Notes under the pieces: model-generated | What the model was told of the DNA's origin: nothing | The model's input: the letters and a program-made list of their open reading frames with translations, nothing else | The model's database searches: none | In this document: positions 1-8,125 of the stretch, piece by piece | How the letters are laid out: each line of letters begins with the position of its first letter | Numbering within the stretch: the first letter of the stretch is position 1 | Source of the DNA: Bacillota bacterium | GTDB taxonomy: Bacteria; Bacillota; Clostridia; Lachnospirales; Lachnospiraceae | DNA length: 36,786 nt | Assembly (NCBI GenBank): GCA_023393095.1 | Contig: JAEWMT010000036.1 | Span: 1 to 36,786 of the forward strand | Direction: 5' to 3' | Position numbers and translations under genes: made by a program

Positions 1-268
1 CCAATTCAGCAAAATGTGGGGATCCTTTTGCATTATAAATAATTTGATAAAGCTCCTTCGGAAAACCGTACATGTCATATATCGTTTCTGGAGCCTCTGA
101 GGTCATGACCCGGGTATTTCTCGTAAACCAATGAGCTGATACGGATAATATTGCTTTTGGCTTAGGAATTTTATTGCCCAGATCCTTCCATACCTCGACA
201 AATTGATTAACTTCAATTGCATTCATTGGGGATCCATGTCCTACAAATAACGCAGGCATTCTGCTCAT
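1..268 (-). CDS. DODA-type extradiol ring-opening dioxygenase, 3' part missing
   Basis: The first 89 codons run off the window edge. The protein opens MSRMPALFVGHGSPMN and continues with a SAHWFTRN motif near residue 45. HGSP and SAHW hold the N-terminal metal-binding histidines of the class III extradiol dioxygenase family (LigB/YgiD, 4,5-DOPA dioxygenase type). Family members cleave catechol-like rings with a bound metal, and many bacterial ones have no known physiological substrate. The start at 268 is preceded by AAGGTG with about five bases of spacing; an in-frame ATG at 259 is less well placed. It follows the ABC permease gene on the same strand after a 259-nt gap, so it probably has its own promoter. 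Family assignment is firm; substrate is unknown. Confidence 0.85.
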   Translation of the reverse strand, partial: MSRMPALFVGHGSPMNAIEVNQFVEVWKDLGNKIPKPKAILSVSAHWFTRNTRVMTSEAPETIYDMYGFPKELYQIIYNAKGSPHFAEL

Positions 269-527
269 ATTTTCACCTTTCTAACTATAATCAAGTTGGT
301 GATTGCGAAACTGTATCATACTTTTCTTACACTCCGGAAGAATATTTGTTGTGTATACAAAATCTATCGCTTATCAGTTTCTTATTACCTACTTTTGAGT
401 ATATCATATCCAATTTTAATATTCCAGATGCAAGAATCCCTAAAGTATCCATGGAAATTCGGTGGTATGCTTCAGCTTTGCGTCGCAAGGAATCATCATT
501 GCACTATAAATAATATTTACAGTATAT
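269..527. other. Intergenic gap between ABC permease and dioxygenase genes
   Basis: This 259-nt stretch must hold the 3' end of the permease transcript and the promoter of the dioxygenase. I see no convincing hairpin and no clean -35/-10 pair. Open frames on the plus strand here overlap the dioxygenase start or lack a ribosome binding site, so I do not call a gene. Confidence 0.4.
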
Positions 528-1271
528 CTATTCCCACTTGAAGGTCTTTAACGAAACACCAATACAAATCATCGCCAATACCACTGTCACAAATATGGGA
601 ACCAGCACACTATCCATCGGTTGGCCAAGGGAGGCTACTTTCAGCAATTTAATCCCCTGTGTAAATGGAAGAATGTCACTGACCTTTTGCAGCGCCGTGG
701 GCATGACCTCATAGGGTAAAGTTGCACCTGAAAAAACCAGCACGGGAAAATACAAAATACTGGCTATTATACTGGCTTTTTTACTGTTTTTTGCGATACC
801 TCCTACCATTATGCCGATACTGAGCGTAGATACCAGCACCAGTAGCCAACCGCCAAAAAATACAAAAAATGAGCCATGCATTTGAAATCCTAAGAACAGC
901 TTTGCCACTATCCATAGGAGCAGCAGAGAGCAGGCACTATACAGCGTGTAGATGACCACCTGCACCGAAAGAATCATAGCGGGGGTAACCGGTGTAACCT
1001 GAAAACGTTTCAGAATTTTACGCTCCCGGTAATCAGACACCAGAATTGGTAATCCCATTAAACCACCTGCACAGATTGAAATTGAAGAAAGTGCTCCAAA
1101 GGACTGTTCCAAAAATGTATATCCGGCGCCGTCAAAAGCCGGCTTGTTTCCATAAACAATAGCAAGAAGGATCATTATCACAAGTGGCATAATAATCGCA
1201 AATATAACCATATTCATATCACGTAGGGAGAGTTTCGACTCTATTTTAAGCATCTTTTTAAAAGTGTTCAT
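528..1271 (-). CDS. ABC-2 type transporter permease
   Basis: A 247-residue integral membrane protein starting MNTFKKMLKIESKL, with about six hydrophobic segments and the GATLPYEVMP / LPFTQGIKLL region typical of ABC-2 permeases of drug and polysaccharide exporters. It forms the membrane half of an exporter with the ATPase encoded just upstream. The frame stays open to 1352, but the start at 1271 is preferred because GAGGAGG lies nine bases before it; the ATG at 1277 is too close to that site. With this start the gene overlaps the ATPase end by 14 nt, as expected for coupled translation. The substrate cannot be read from sequence; the AraC-GyrI regulator upstream suggests a small toxic molecule. 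Confidence 0.88.
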   Translation of the reverse strand: MNTFKKMLKIESKLSLRDMNMVIFAIIMPLVIMILLAIVYGNKPAFDGAGYTFLEQSFGALSSISICAGGLMGLPILVSDYRERKILKRFQVTPVTPAMILSVQVVIYTLYSACSLLLLWIVAKLFLGFQMHGSFFVFFGGWLLVLVSTLSIGIMVGGIAKNSKKASIIASILYFPVLVFSGATLPYEVMPTALQKVSDILPFTQGIKLLKVASLGQPMDSVLVPIFVTVVLAMICIGVSLKTFKWE

Positions 1272-1992
1272 TTTCATTATCCTCCTCATCTGTATACCAG
1301 AGATACGCATCTTCAAATTTCTCATAGGGACTGTTTGCAATTGCCTCCGCAACCGTACCGTAAAACACAGTCTCGCCTTGTTTCAAAATGCAAATTTCAT
1401 CACACAGTACCTCAACTTCGTCCATGAAGTGAGATGTTAGGATTATTGTCAGTCCATTTCGCTTAAGATCATCTAGTATTTTCCATACTCCTCGTCTGGC
1501 TTTGGCGTCCAACCCGGTCGTCAATTCGTCCAGAAAGACTACTTGTGGGTCGGGTATCAAAGCGAGCACGATAAAAAGTCGCTGCCTTTGACCACCGGAA
1601 AGGTCTTTAACTGAACTTTTGATTTTATCCTCAATACCAAATTGTAAAAGCAGCTTATGCCAGTCTGCAGCTTGCTTATACAATGACGCCGTTTCCTCAC
1701 AAAGCTCTCCCACGGTAATTTGATTCTGATAATTCGCCTCCTGAAATTGAACACCCACCTTTTTGAACAGTTTTTTTCGATCTGTTTTCGGATTCATACC
1801 TATGATGGACACTGTACCGCTATCCGGCGTTTTTGTTCCGAGGATACACTCGATACTGGTACTTTTACCTGCACCGTTTGCACCCAGCAGTCCAAATACT
1901 TTGCCATATCCAACCGATAGACTCAGGTCATTAACTGCCTGCAGTCCATGATAAGATTTAGAAATCTTTTCAACTTTAATTGCTTCGTTCAT
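1258..1992 (-). CDS. ABC transporter ATP-binding protein
   Basis: A 244-residue nucleotide-binding domain with all core motifs: Walker A GANGAGKST (37-45), Q-loop around VQFQE (81-85), signature LSGGQRQR (131-138), Walker B VVFLDE (151-156) and H-loop TSH (186-188). It powers the ABC-2 permease whose gene it overlaps. The C-terminal tail is acidic (DEEDNENEHF). A ribosome binding site AGGAGA lies eight bases before the ATG. It follows the AraC-GyrI regulator gene on the same strand after about 100 nt that contain a hairpin, so read-through versus a separate promoter is unclear. Its length and the lack of extra domains fit two-component exporters such as drug or bacteriocin-immunity pumps. Confidence 0.92.
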   Translation of the reverse strand: MNEAIKVEKISKSYHGLQAVNDLSLSVGYGKVFGLLGANGAGKSTSIECILGTKTPDSGTVSIIGMNPKTDRKKLFKKVGVQFQEANYQNQITVGELCEETASLYKQAADWHKLLLQFGIEDKIKSSVKDLSGGQRQRLFIVLALIPDPQVVFLDELTTGLDAKARRGVWKILDDLKRNGLTIILTSHFMDEVEVLCDEICILKQGETVFYGTVAEAIANSPYEKFEDAYLWYTDEEDNENEHF

Positions 1993-2026
1993 ATAATTTT
2001 TCTCCTAATTAAAATGATTCATAGAA

Positions 2027-2052
2027 TAACACCAGCTTTCGGGCTGGTGTTA
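2027..2052. terminator. 10-bp hairpin between AraC and ABC genes
   Basis: TAACACCAGC pairs perfectly with GCTGGTGTTA around a six-base loop. On the plus strand a run of seven T lies 15 bases beyond; on the minus strand, the direction of the flanking genes, the U-tract is weak. It may act as a partial terminator or attenuator between regulator and exporter. Confidence 0.55.
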
Positions 2053-2093
2053 AATTAGAGGGTCTTTTTTTACACTTTCATTATAACGAATGT

Positions 2094-2966
2094 TTACCGA
2101 ACGGCGCATAGTTCGATATATCCTCTAATCCCAATCGGTTCTAATTGAATGCGAGGATTCGTAATATCCCAGGTGTACCCTATTACAGCTGGGTCATACT
2201 TTTTGATTGCTGCCTGAACTTCTTCAATTGCCTGACAGTAATCCTCTTCCGCAAAAGGTTCCCCCTGAAACATCAGATATTTTGCCGCCGGTAACTCAAT
2301 CACATCAAAGCCCTCGGGAATTTCTCCGTCATAATCTGTGGCTACCTCCACACCCTGTACATATTCGGAAGTACCTGGCTTACGGTATTGCATCGGAAGC
2401 CACATAGATACCGGCTCACCGCTGATGGATTTCATGCTGGTGAGCAATCCCCATACTTCGCAACCCACCTCCTCACAGTAAGCAAAATAATCTGTCGCTT
2501 TTACGCCCGACTTGATTAAGACCTTACGCGCAGGTTTATCAATTGCTTGAATAAATATATTCCTTATATTTTCCAATGTTTTTGACTCCTTTCTGAGTTC
2601 TTTGAACTTCACGCCATAGGGGGTAAACAGGTACAAAGGAATTGAGTTAGTAGCGTATTCCCTAGGATTGCATCCATACTCCCGAAAAAATGCTCGCTGA
2701 TATCCGTCCACGCTGCCAAATCCAAGATCAAATGCGATATCACTGATTTTGCAGGCTTCATCCCGAAGCCTCAATGCCGATTTTGATAAGCGCAGACGAC
2801 GAATGTAATCGGCAGGTGTCAGATTCGTATACTGTATGAACAACCGATAGGAATACCAAGGAGAAAACAAGGATACATTTGATAGATCTGCCAACGTAAT
2901 ATTCTCACTTAAATGCAAATTAATATAATCCTGCATTCTCTGTACCGCCATAACTTGTTCCTTCAT
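2094..2966 (-). CDS. AraC-family regulator with GyrI-like effector domain
   Basis: A 290-residue regulator. Residues ~5-105 form the paired AraC helix-turn-helix domain: the helix around NITLADLSNVS, then ACKISDIAFDLGFGSVDGYQRAFFREYG. Residues ~135-290 match the GyrI-like small-molecule-binding fold, with PARKVLIKSG, GYTWDITNP and a final GYIELCAVR. Proteins with this order (Rob/BmrR-type sensor domain) usually activate detoxification genes on binding cationic or hydrophobic drugs. The start at ATG 2966 is chosen because AGGAGG ends eight bases earlier; an in-frame GTG at 2975 overlaps that site. It is encoded upstream of, and in line with, the ABC exporter genes, which makes them its likely target. 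Function of the family is firm; the target is inferred. Confidence 0.88.
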   Translation of the reverse strand: MKEQVMAVQRMQDYINLHLSENITLADLSNVSLFSPWYSYRLFIQYTNLTPADYIRRLRLSKSALRLRDEACKISDIAFDLGFGSVDGYQRAFFREYGCNPREYATNSIPLYLFTPYGVKFKELRKESKTLENIRNIFIQAIDKPARKVLIKSGVKATDYFAYCEEVGCEVWGLLTSMKSISGEPVSMWLPMQYRKPGTSEYVQGVEVATDYDGEIPEGFDVIELPAAKYLMFQGEPFAEEDYCQAIEEVQAAIKKYDPAVIGYTWDITNPRIQLEPIGIRGYIELCAVR

Positions 2967-3079
2967 TTCAATCACCTCCTAATAATCTTAATCATAAAGC
3001 TTTCTATATGAAAATTCTCGACTATTTTTGCTATTTCGATATCAAATAAAGCTTCGGCTTATATTATTTTGAGTATGCA

Positions 3080-4240
3080 TTATTTATAACTTTCAGAGTA
3101 ACATTTTAATGCTTCACCGATAAATTTAGATGCACCGGTACCATATTTCTTATCAGTTGCTTTACTCCAAATAGAATCTGACAAATAATTCTCTGCTGTA
3201 TAACCCCAATAATTATCTCCCACCTCAATTTCTAATGCTTCATGCTGTTTTATTGTTTCATCTACAATTTCTCTAATAATTATTTGAATCTCTTCTGAGT
3301 AAGGATTTTTTGATAGATCAGCGGTAAGTTTTTCATATAGTAGATTTACTTTAGGTTTCTTTTCACCTAAATTAATTTTTAGGGCTTTACCAATATAATT
3401 TGATGCACCAGTACCATATTTCTCATCAACTGCCTTGATCCAATCCGGATATATTAGATAAATTTGTACGATAGAGTACCAATAATCGTTTCCATTATCC
3501 ATTTGAAAAACTTCATAATCTCTTTGAGCAGTGTTCTTTAATCTTTCCGCAATTTTTTGAATCTCCTCAGAAGCAGGATCTTTACTTAAATCAGATACAA
3601 GCTCACGATATAATTCTTTTAATTCGGGATGCTTTTCCTCCATAATATCCTTTTTGAACTCATCAATTTGATCTACTAAAGTGAACATTGTACTATTAAA
3701 ATTTTTCTTCATAGATTCCACATATTTTTCAATACTTCCATATTGCTTTATCGCCATGTTAGCAATTTCTGTTTCATTGGATTTACATTTTTCTATAAAT
3801 TCATTATATTTATCCATGCTACCATAAGATTTCAATATCTTATCTTCATGCTCCTTCTTGAATTCTTCCATTGCTTTAAAATATTCAGTCATATCAAATT
3901 CTTTAAAACTCATAGTTTTTTCTCCCTTTAATGTTTTATTAATAAGCTCAATTAAATCCTTCAATCTATTACATTTTAGCATCAGCAGCTTCTTTTGATT
4001 TTCCAAAGCCTGATTTTTATTATAATTAGGACTATACATTATTTCTTTTACTTCTTTGAGCGGTATATCAAGTTCTTTATAAAACAAAATTTGCTGTAAA
4101 GTCATAAGAGCATCATCATCGTAAAGCCGATAGCCTGTGTCTGTAACTTTACTTGGTTTTAACAACCCTATTTTATCGTAGTAATGTAACATGCGCACAC
4201 TTATCCCAGTCAGCTTTGAAACTTGTTTTACTGTTCTCAT
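3080..4240 (-). CDS. MerR-family regulator with tandem TipAS-like domains
   Basis: A 386-residue TipA/Mta-like activator. Residues 1-70 form the MerR winged helix (VKQVSKLTGISVRMLHYYDKIGLL), followed by a dimerisation coiled coil to ~105. The rest is TipAS-like, the helical fold that traps thiopeptide and other antibiotics in TipA. Two ~82-residue segments (207-288 and 298-379) are clear copies of each other: both carry a DLSK(D/N)P..SEEIQ stretch, a DNYW-like motif and end in KYGTGAS..IG.ALK. A normal TipAS has one such unit, so the duplication is unusual. The start at 4240 has GGAGG seven bases upstream; the frame is open to 4315 without a better site. It has its own MerR-type promoter and probably regulates itself. 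No obvious separate target gene is adjacent on this strand. Confidence 0.88.
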   Translation of the reverse strand: MRTVKQVSKLTGISVRMLHYYDKIGLLKPSKVTDTGYRLYDDDALMTLQQILFYKELDIPLKEVKEIMYSPNYNKNQALENQKKLLMLKCNRLKDLIELINKTLKGEKTMSFKEFDMTEYFKAMEEFKKEHEDKILKSYGSMDKYNEFIEKCKSNETEIANMAIKQYGSIEKYVESMKKNFNSTMFTLVDQIDEFKKDIMEEKHPELKELYRELVSDLSKDPASEEIQKIAERLKNTAQRDYEVFQMDNGNDYWYSIVQIYLIYPDWIKAVDEKYGTGASNYIGKALKINLGEKKPKVNLLYEKLTADLSKNPYSEEIQIIIREIVDETIKQHEALEIEVGDNYWGYTAENYLSDSIWSKATDKKYGTGASKFIGEALKCYSESYK

Positions 4241-4324
4241 AGCAATACCTCCAAATTTATTGAGTTTAAAATAATTATCAAACTTTGCCGGCCATGGTTT
4301 TGTTATTACTTTCACTCTGTTATT

Positions 4325-4355
4325 ATCTTACACTATGACATGGTGTTAGGGTCAA
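4325..4355 (-). promoter_or_regulatory. MerR-type promoter with 19-bp spacer and dyad
   Basis: Read on the minus strand, a -35 TTGACC (4355-4350) and a -10 TAAGAT (4330-4325) are separated by 19 bases instead of 17. The spacer lies over a 17-nt near-perfect palindrome, ACACCATGTCATAGTGT (4346-4330, one mismatched pair). This is the hallmark geometry of MerR-family promoters, which the regulator activates by untwisting the DNA. It drives the MerR/TipAS gene, implying autoregulation. Confidence 0.8.
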
Positions 4356-4443
4356 TCATTTTTTATAGAAAACGGTAAAGTTTAGAAATTGTTCTTTATA
4401 AATTAGTACTTTTCTAAATGTATTTGAAAACTTTTTTGAACTA

Positions 4444-4473
4444 TTGACAAAGTATACCTTACCTAACTATAAT
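4444..4473 (+). promoter_or_regulatory. Consensus sigma-A promoter of GntR-ABC operon
   Basis: TTGACA (4444-4449) and TATAAT (4468-4473) with an 18-bp spacer: both hexamers match consensus perfectly. The -10 lies inside the large palindrome, so a bound repressor would block polymerase. Confidence 0.85.
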
Positions 4474-4500
4474 GTACTTATATTATAAGTACATTATAGT
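4466..4500. promoter_or_regulatory. 35-nt perfect palindrome, likely GntR operator
   Basis: Two 17-nt arms (ACTATAATGTACTTATA and its exact reverse complement) flank one central T. The element covers the -10 box and the start of transcription and ends 16 nt before the GntR start codon. It is the probable autoregulatory operator; transcribed, it would also give a strong hairpin in the 5' leader. Confidence 0.8.
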
Positions 4501-4516
4501 ACAAAGGAGCAATTGT

Positions 4517-4894
4517 ATGGAAATCATTATCAGCAGTAATACGAGCAAGCCGATATATGAACAAATAACCTCGCAGATTAAAGCAATGATTATGTGCGGA
4601 GAATTACAGACGGGCGACTCTATTCCCTCTATGCGTGCATTGGCAAAATCCATTCATGTCAGTGTGATTACCGTACAAAAGGCTTACGAGGATTTGCAGC
4701 GGGATGGTTTTATTGAAACGACTGTTGGACGAGGAAGTTTTGTATCGGCGCAAAACAAAGACTTTTTACAAGAAGAACAGCAACGGAAAACAGAAGAACA
4801 TTTGCAAGAGGCCGCTAATATTGCACGTATTAGCAATATACCACTCAGTAAGTTGGTTGAGCTTTTGACGATGTTTTACCATGAGGAGGAATAA
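4517..4894 (+). CDS. GntR-family regulator, YtrA subfamily
   Basis: A 125-residue protein: an N-terminal GntR winged helix (KPIYEQITSQIKAMIMCGEL, then SIPSMRALAKSIHVSVITVQ, then DGFIETTVGRGSFV) and only a short helical tail, with no large effector domain. That length and layout define the YtrA subfamily, whose members repress adjacent ABC transporter operons and often respond to cell-wall antibiotics. ATG 4517 has AAGGAG seven bases upstream; the frame opens earlier at 4472, but that lies inside the -10/palindrome region. Only two bases separate it from the ATPase gene, so the three genes form an operon. The 35-nt palindrome over its promoter is the obvious binding site. Confidence 0.92.
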   Translation: MEIIISSNTSKPIYEQITSQIKAMIMCGELQTGDSIPSMRALAKSIHVSVITVQKAYEDLQRDGFIETTVGRGSFVSAQNKDFLQEEQQRKTEEHLQEAANIARISNIPLSKLVELLTMFYHEEE

Positions 4895-4896
4895 CT

Positions 4897-5760
4897 ATGG
4901 AAGCTATTTTACAGGTTGAGAACCTGACAAAACAATATCCTGATTTCAAGTTGGATCATGTTTCATTTAATATTCCTAAAGGAACTATCATGGGACTGAT
5001 TGGTGAAAACGGAGCCGGTAAGAGCACCACGATTAATGCCATCCTTGATCTCATCAGAAGAGATGAAGGTATCGTTACATTCTGGGGGCAGGAGCTATCC
5101 TCTAACCCCAAGCGAATTAAAGAGGACATCGGAGTTGTGTTTGACGGGATCAACTTCTATGAAACCCTCACACCGGCCAAGGTCGGTAGAATTTCAGCAG
5201 CCGCCTATCAACAGTGGGATGAAGCTGTTTACAACGATTACATAAAAAAGTTTCGACTCTCACTTGACAAGGAAATCAAAACATTTTCCAAGGGTATGAA
5301 AATGAAGCTTTGTATTGCTGTCGCACTCTCTCATAAACCAAAGTTATTGATCCTGGATGAAGCAACAAGCGGACTTGATCCCATCATGCGTGACGATATG
5401 TTAGATGTTTTTCTCGATTTTGTCCAGGACGAAAATCACTCTATTCTGATATCTTCACACATTACAACAGATTTGGAGAAAGTAGCTGATTACATAACCT
5501 TTATTCACGAGGGAAAAGTCCTGTTCTGTAAGTCAAAGGACGAGCTTCGTTATAATTACGGTATTCTTCGCTGTGGGACGGCGCTGTTTGATACAATCGA
5601 TAAATCGGAGATTCTTGCCTATCGTAAGCACGACTATCAATGGGATGTGCTGGTTGCCAATAAAGAAAAAGCAAAAAACAAGTATACGACGGCAGTAGTT
5701 GACGATGCTTCTATTGACGATATTCTACTTCTCTATGTAAAGGGGGAACAGGCAAAATGA
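4897..5760 (+). CDS. ABC transporter ATP-binding protein (YtrB/BcrA-like)
   Basis: A 287-residue ATPase with Walker A GENGAGKST (36-44), a degenerate signature FSKGMKMKL (130-138), Walker B LLILDEA (150-156) and H-loop SSH (186-188). At the Q-loop the sequence reads GVVFDGINF, so Asp replaces the usual Gln, a substitution I associate with ATPases paired with YtrA-type regulators. About 75 C-terminal residues extend past the core domain and may contact the permease. It is cotranscribed with the regulator (2-nt gap) and overlaps the permease gene by 4 nt (ATGA). Likely role: energising export or lipid-linked defence under envelope stress. Confidence 0.93.
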   Translation: MEAILQVENLTKQYPDFKLDHVSFNIPKGTIMGLIGENGAGKSTTINAILDLIRRDEGIVTFWGQELSSNPKRIKEDIGVVFDGINFYETLTPAKVGRISAAAYQQWDEAVYNDYIKKFRLSLDKEIKTFSKGMKMKLCIAVALSHKPKLLILDEATSGLDPIMRDDMLDVFLDFVQDENHSILISSHITTDLEKVADYITFIHEGKVLFCKSKDELRYNYGILRCGTALFDTIDKSEILAYRKHDYQWDVLVANKEKAKNKYTTAVVDDASIDDILLLYVKGEQAK

Positions 5761-6413
5761 AAAGTTTAATTATAAAAGATCTGTATAATATAGGGCATAA
5801 CGCTAAATCTATGTTATTATTGTTGTTGGTTTTTGCTTTTATTATTATCCCTTACAGTGGAACGGAAGCCTATATTATTACCAGTAGCATTCTTTGCAGT
5901 ATGATGGTTATAACAACGTTCAGCTTTGATGACAGCTCCAAGTGGATGAAATACGCTATGGTTACCCCCGTTTCCAAGAAAGACATGGTAGCAAGTAAAT
6001 TTATTATTCTGCTGATTTTCTCTTCTATCGGTGCTTTAAACGGTCTGGTGATTGGTTCCATTGGTGGCATCATCGTCCACAAAGTTGATTATAGTATAGT
6101 AACCAACATTATAGCTATATTGTTTGTCACTTTAGTTGGTTTGGTGATTGCGGTAACTTTTGGAAGTATGTCCATCCCTCTTTTATTTAAGTTCGGTGCA
6201 GAAAAAGCTCGTATGCTTTTACTTATTTCCTTTATTGTTCCCGCTGCAGTTTGCTTTGGTGTCTATGAGATTATGATCTTCTTTGGTATTGTTTTTACTG
6301 ATTATTTGATTTTTATCCTACTGTGCTGCTCCCCAGTGATTGCACTAATTTGGAACTTGGTGATGTATAAAATCAGCTATGCGATTTTCTCAAAGAAGGA
6401 GCTTTTATATTAA
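5757..6413 (+). CDS. ABC-2 family permease
   Basis: A 218-residue, strongly hydrophobic protein with about six membrane segments, starting MKSLIIKDLYNIGHNAKSM. The pattern KDL.N, a DDSSKWMKYA segment near residue 60 and PVSKKDMVASKF shortly after is typical of the ABC2_membrane_5-type permeases found with YtrA/YtrB systems. It overlaps the ATPase stop by four bases and ends the operon, 19 nt before the convergent XRE gene, leaving no room for a dedicated terminator. It is the membrane partner of the preceding ATPase. Substrate unknown. Confidence 0.88.
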   Translation: MKSLIIKDLYNIGHNAKSMLLLLLVFAFIIIPYSGTEAYIITSSILCSMMVITTFSFDDSSKWMKYAMVTPVSKKDMVASKFIILLIFSSIGALNGLVIGSIGGIIVHKVDYSIVTNIIAILFVTLVGLVIAVTFGSMSIPLLFKFGAEKARMLLLISFIVPAAVCFGVYEIMIFFGIVFTDYLIFILLCCSPVIALIWNLVMYKISYAIFSKKELLY

Positions 6414-6432
6414 ATGTTGGAAGATAAATAAT

Positions 6433-7278
6433 CTAACTGCAATTCCCTAACAATGATTTCATTTTTGTTTCAGTATCCGTCCCTGGCGTTGGAACGTGTA
6501 CAATCAATTTTAACCCCATATGATCAGATACATCAAAGTTGCTTACCTCAAAATCTAATAATCCTACAACAGGATGGTTCAATTGCTTGTATTTTTCACT
6601 AATACTTTCGATTTCATGTAAAGACCACCATAAATTAAATTCTGCACTTTGCGATTTGAGATCATCAATAAACTGAACTAGCCACTTGTCTTCAATATAT
6701 TGCCCACAGGTTGCACGAAAACCGCCCAGTAAACGCTTCGCATATAGATTCCAATCAGTAAATAATTGTTTATATTTTTGATCTGTAAACATCGTCCAAA
6801 CAATATTACGTTCACGAACATTCATTATAGTAAAATCACCAAATAATAAACTTGCCTCTTTGTTCCAAGCAATGACGTTCCAACGCTGGTCAGTAACAAG
6901 AGCCGGACAAAGGCTTAAGCTATCTAGAACATGCTGAAGTACTGGAGTTTCTTTTCCATGGTATTCCGGTGAATCTGTCGGATACGGCTGATTAGCCAAT
7001 ATGTAGAGATGTATACGCTCCTGTTTATCGAGCAGTAAAACTCTAGAGAGACTTTCTAATACCGAAGCAGAAACATGAATCGGTCTCCCTTGCTCAAGCC
7101 ATGTATACCAAGTTAATCCGATCCCAGCTAACTGCGCTACTTCCTCTCTTCTCAAACCAGGAGTCCGTCGACGCGCTGTTGTCAAAAGTCCGACCTGAGA
7201 TGGTAAAATTTTAGCTCTACGCGTTTTTAAAAAATCAGCCAGTTCTTTATATCGATAATTCTCGTTATCTAAACTCAT
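6433..7278 (-). CDS. XRE-family regulator with MmyB-like ligand-binding domain
   Basis: A 281-residue regulator. An XRE helix-turn-helix spans residues ~8-80, with RRRTPGLRREEVAQLAGI and TWYTWLEQGR, the standard signature of this class. The C-terminal ~170 residues (SLCPALVTDQRWNVIAWN onward) match the MmyB-like transcription regulator ligand-binding fold, a PAS-like domain that in MmyB binds fatty-acid-like ligands. Such regulators usually control a neighbouring small enzyme gene, here the divergent VOC protein. ATG 7278 is preferred over 7284 because GGAAGGG lies six bases before it. Family firm; ligand and target inferred. Confidence 0.9.
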   Translation of the reverse strand: MSLDNENYRYKELADFLKTRRAKILPSQVGLLTTARRRTPGLRREEVAQLAGIGLTWYTWLEQGRPIHVSASVLESLSRVLLLDKQERIHLYILANQPYPTDSPEYHGKETPVLQHVLDSLSLCPALVTDQRWNVIAWNKEASLLFGDFTIMNVRERNIVWTMFTDQKYKQLFTDWNLYAKRLLGGFRATCGQYIEDKWLVQFIDDLKSQSAEFNLWWSLHEIESISEKYKQLNHPVVGLLDFEVSNFDVSDHMGLKLIVHVPTPGTDTETKMKSLLGNCS

Positions 7279-7329
7279 AATCATCCCTTCCTATTACAAA
7301 TTATACTAGTATGTTTTAGCTTCTATTAA

Positions 7330-7353
7330 TATTATAGATTTCTATTTATAATA
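7330..7353. promoter_or_regulatory. AT-rich inverted repeat between XRE and VOC genes
   Basis: TATTATA and TATAATA form inverted arms 10 nt apart in the 128-nt divergent region. The right arm contains TATAAT (7347-7352), a candidate -10 for the VOC gene, so this may be the XRE operator. In such AT-rich DNA the match is only moderately persuasive. Confidence 0.4.
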
Positions 7354-7406
7354 GTACAAGAAATAATTAGTTTTTTAAACACATTATACCAGGGAGGTTT
7401 TTAAAC

Positions 7407-7775
7407 ATGAAATATTTATGGACTACAATCAATGTAAAGAATTTAGATGAATCAATTGCATTTTATTCTGATTTGTTGGATCTTAAAGTAATGCAGCGTT
7501 TTCCTGCTGGACAAGGAAATGAAATTGCTTTTATGGGAAATGGAATTGACAATGAAACATTAGTTGAACTATTCGCGGATACCAATAAAAATCATGTTAA
7601 TTTCTGTGAATACATATCGATTGGATTTGCTGTGGATTCTATTGAAATTATGCTTGATACCGTTAACACAAAAAACATTCCCATCCATAACGGACCTTTT
7701 GAGACTCCAGCTTTTAAATTTTTCACCATCAAAGATCCGAATGGACTTAATGTTCAGTTCTTTCATAAGAAATAA
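7407..7775 (+). CDS. VOC-superfamily (glyoxalase/bleomycin resistance-like) protein
   Basis: A 122-residue single-domain protein with the two-repeat VOC fold: MKYLWTTINVKNLDESIAFYSDLLDL at the N-terminus, a mid-region ISIGFAVDSIE, and FFTIKDPNGLNVQFFHKK at the C-terminus. The DPNG..VQF ending is the classic VOC closing motif. VOC proteins are metal-dependent lyases, isomerases and dioxygenases, or drug-binding proteins; this size fits glyoxalase I-like or fosfomycin/bleomycin-resistance-like members, and I cannot choose. A GGGAGG site lies nine bases before the ATG. It is divergent from the XRE regulator, which probably controls it. Confidence 0.88.
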   Translation: MKYLWTTINVKNLDESIAFYSDLLDLKVMQRFPAGQGNEIAFMGNGIDNETLVELFADTNKNHVNFCEYISIGFAVDSIEIMLDTVNTKNIPIHNGPFETPAFKFFTIKDPNGLNVQFFHKK

Positions 7776-8125
7776 AAGTGTTATTAACAATTCATTCTTT
7801 TATTAATAATTTAATTTTCTTTCATATAATTAAAAAAGTCAGAAATTAATAAATTAATGAAAATGCGTATATATTCAGATGGTGAAGACCGACTCAAATG
7901 ATTATTGCATTAAGTATTTATATACAGTCATTTCGCTTGAAGATAAGGCGAATCCAGATGAATATATATGCTCAAATATTCTACTCACTACATAAATCTA
8001 ATTTTTGACAGACTAATCTTTTAAATATTAAATGGATTTCTCAAAAATAACTGAGAAATCCATTCTGATATTAATCATTAATTTTAAAGCTTTATGATTT
8101 AATTGTTTAATGAGTGTTTCTAGCC
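7776..8125. other. 350-nt gap with one strong hairpin, no gene recognised
   Basis: Between the convergent VOC and ferritin-like genes. A perfect 13-bp inverted repeat, AATGGATTTCTCA (8031-8043) against TGAGAAATCCATT (8052-8064), forms a hairpin with an 8-nt loop; it lacks a U-run on either side but is placed to act as a shared terminator. A 38-codon frame at 7879-7995 has no ribosome binding site and resembles nothing I know. Confidence 0.55.

Noticed and set aside
217..541. Two overlapping plus-strand open frames of 98 and 81 codons
   Set aside because: They overlap the start of the dioxygenase gene on the other strand, have no ribosome binding site, and their sequences look like translated intergenic DNA.
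7879..7995. 38-codon plus-strand frame between VOC and ferritin-like genes
   Set aside because: No ribosome binding site, no recognisable motif, AT-rich background; too short to support.
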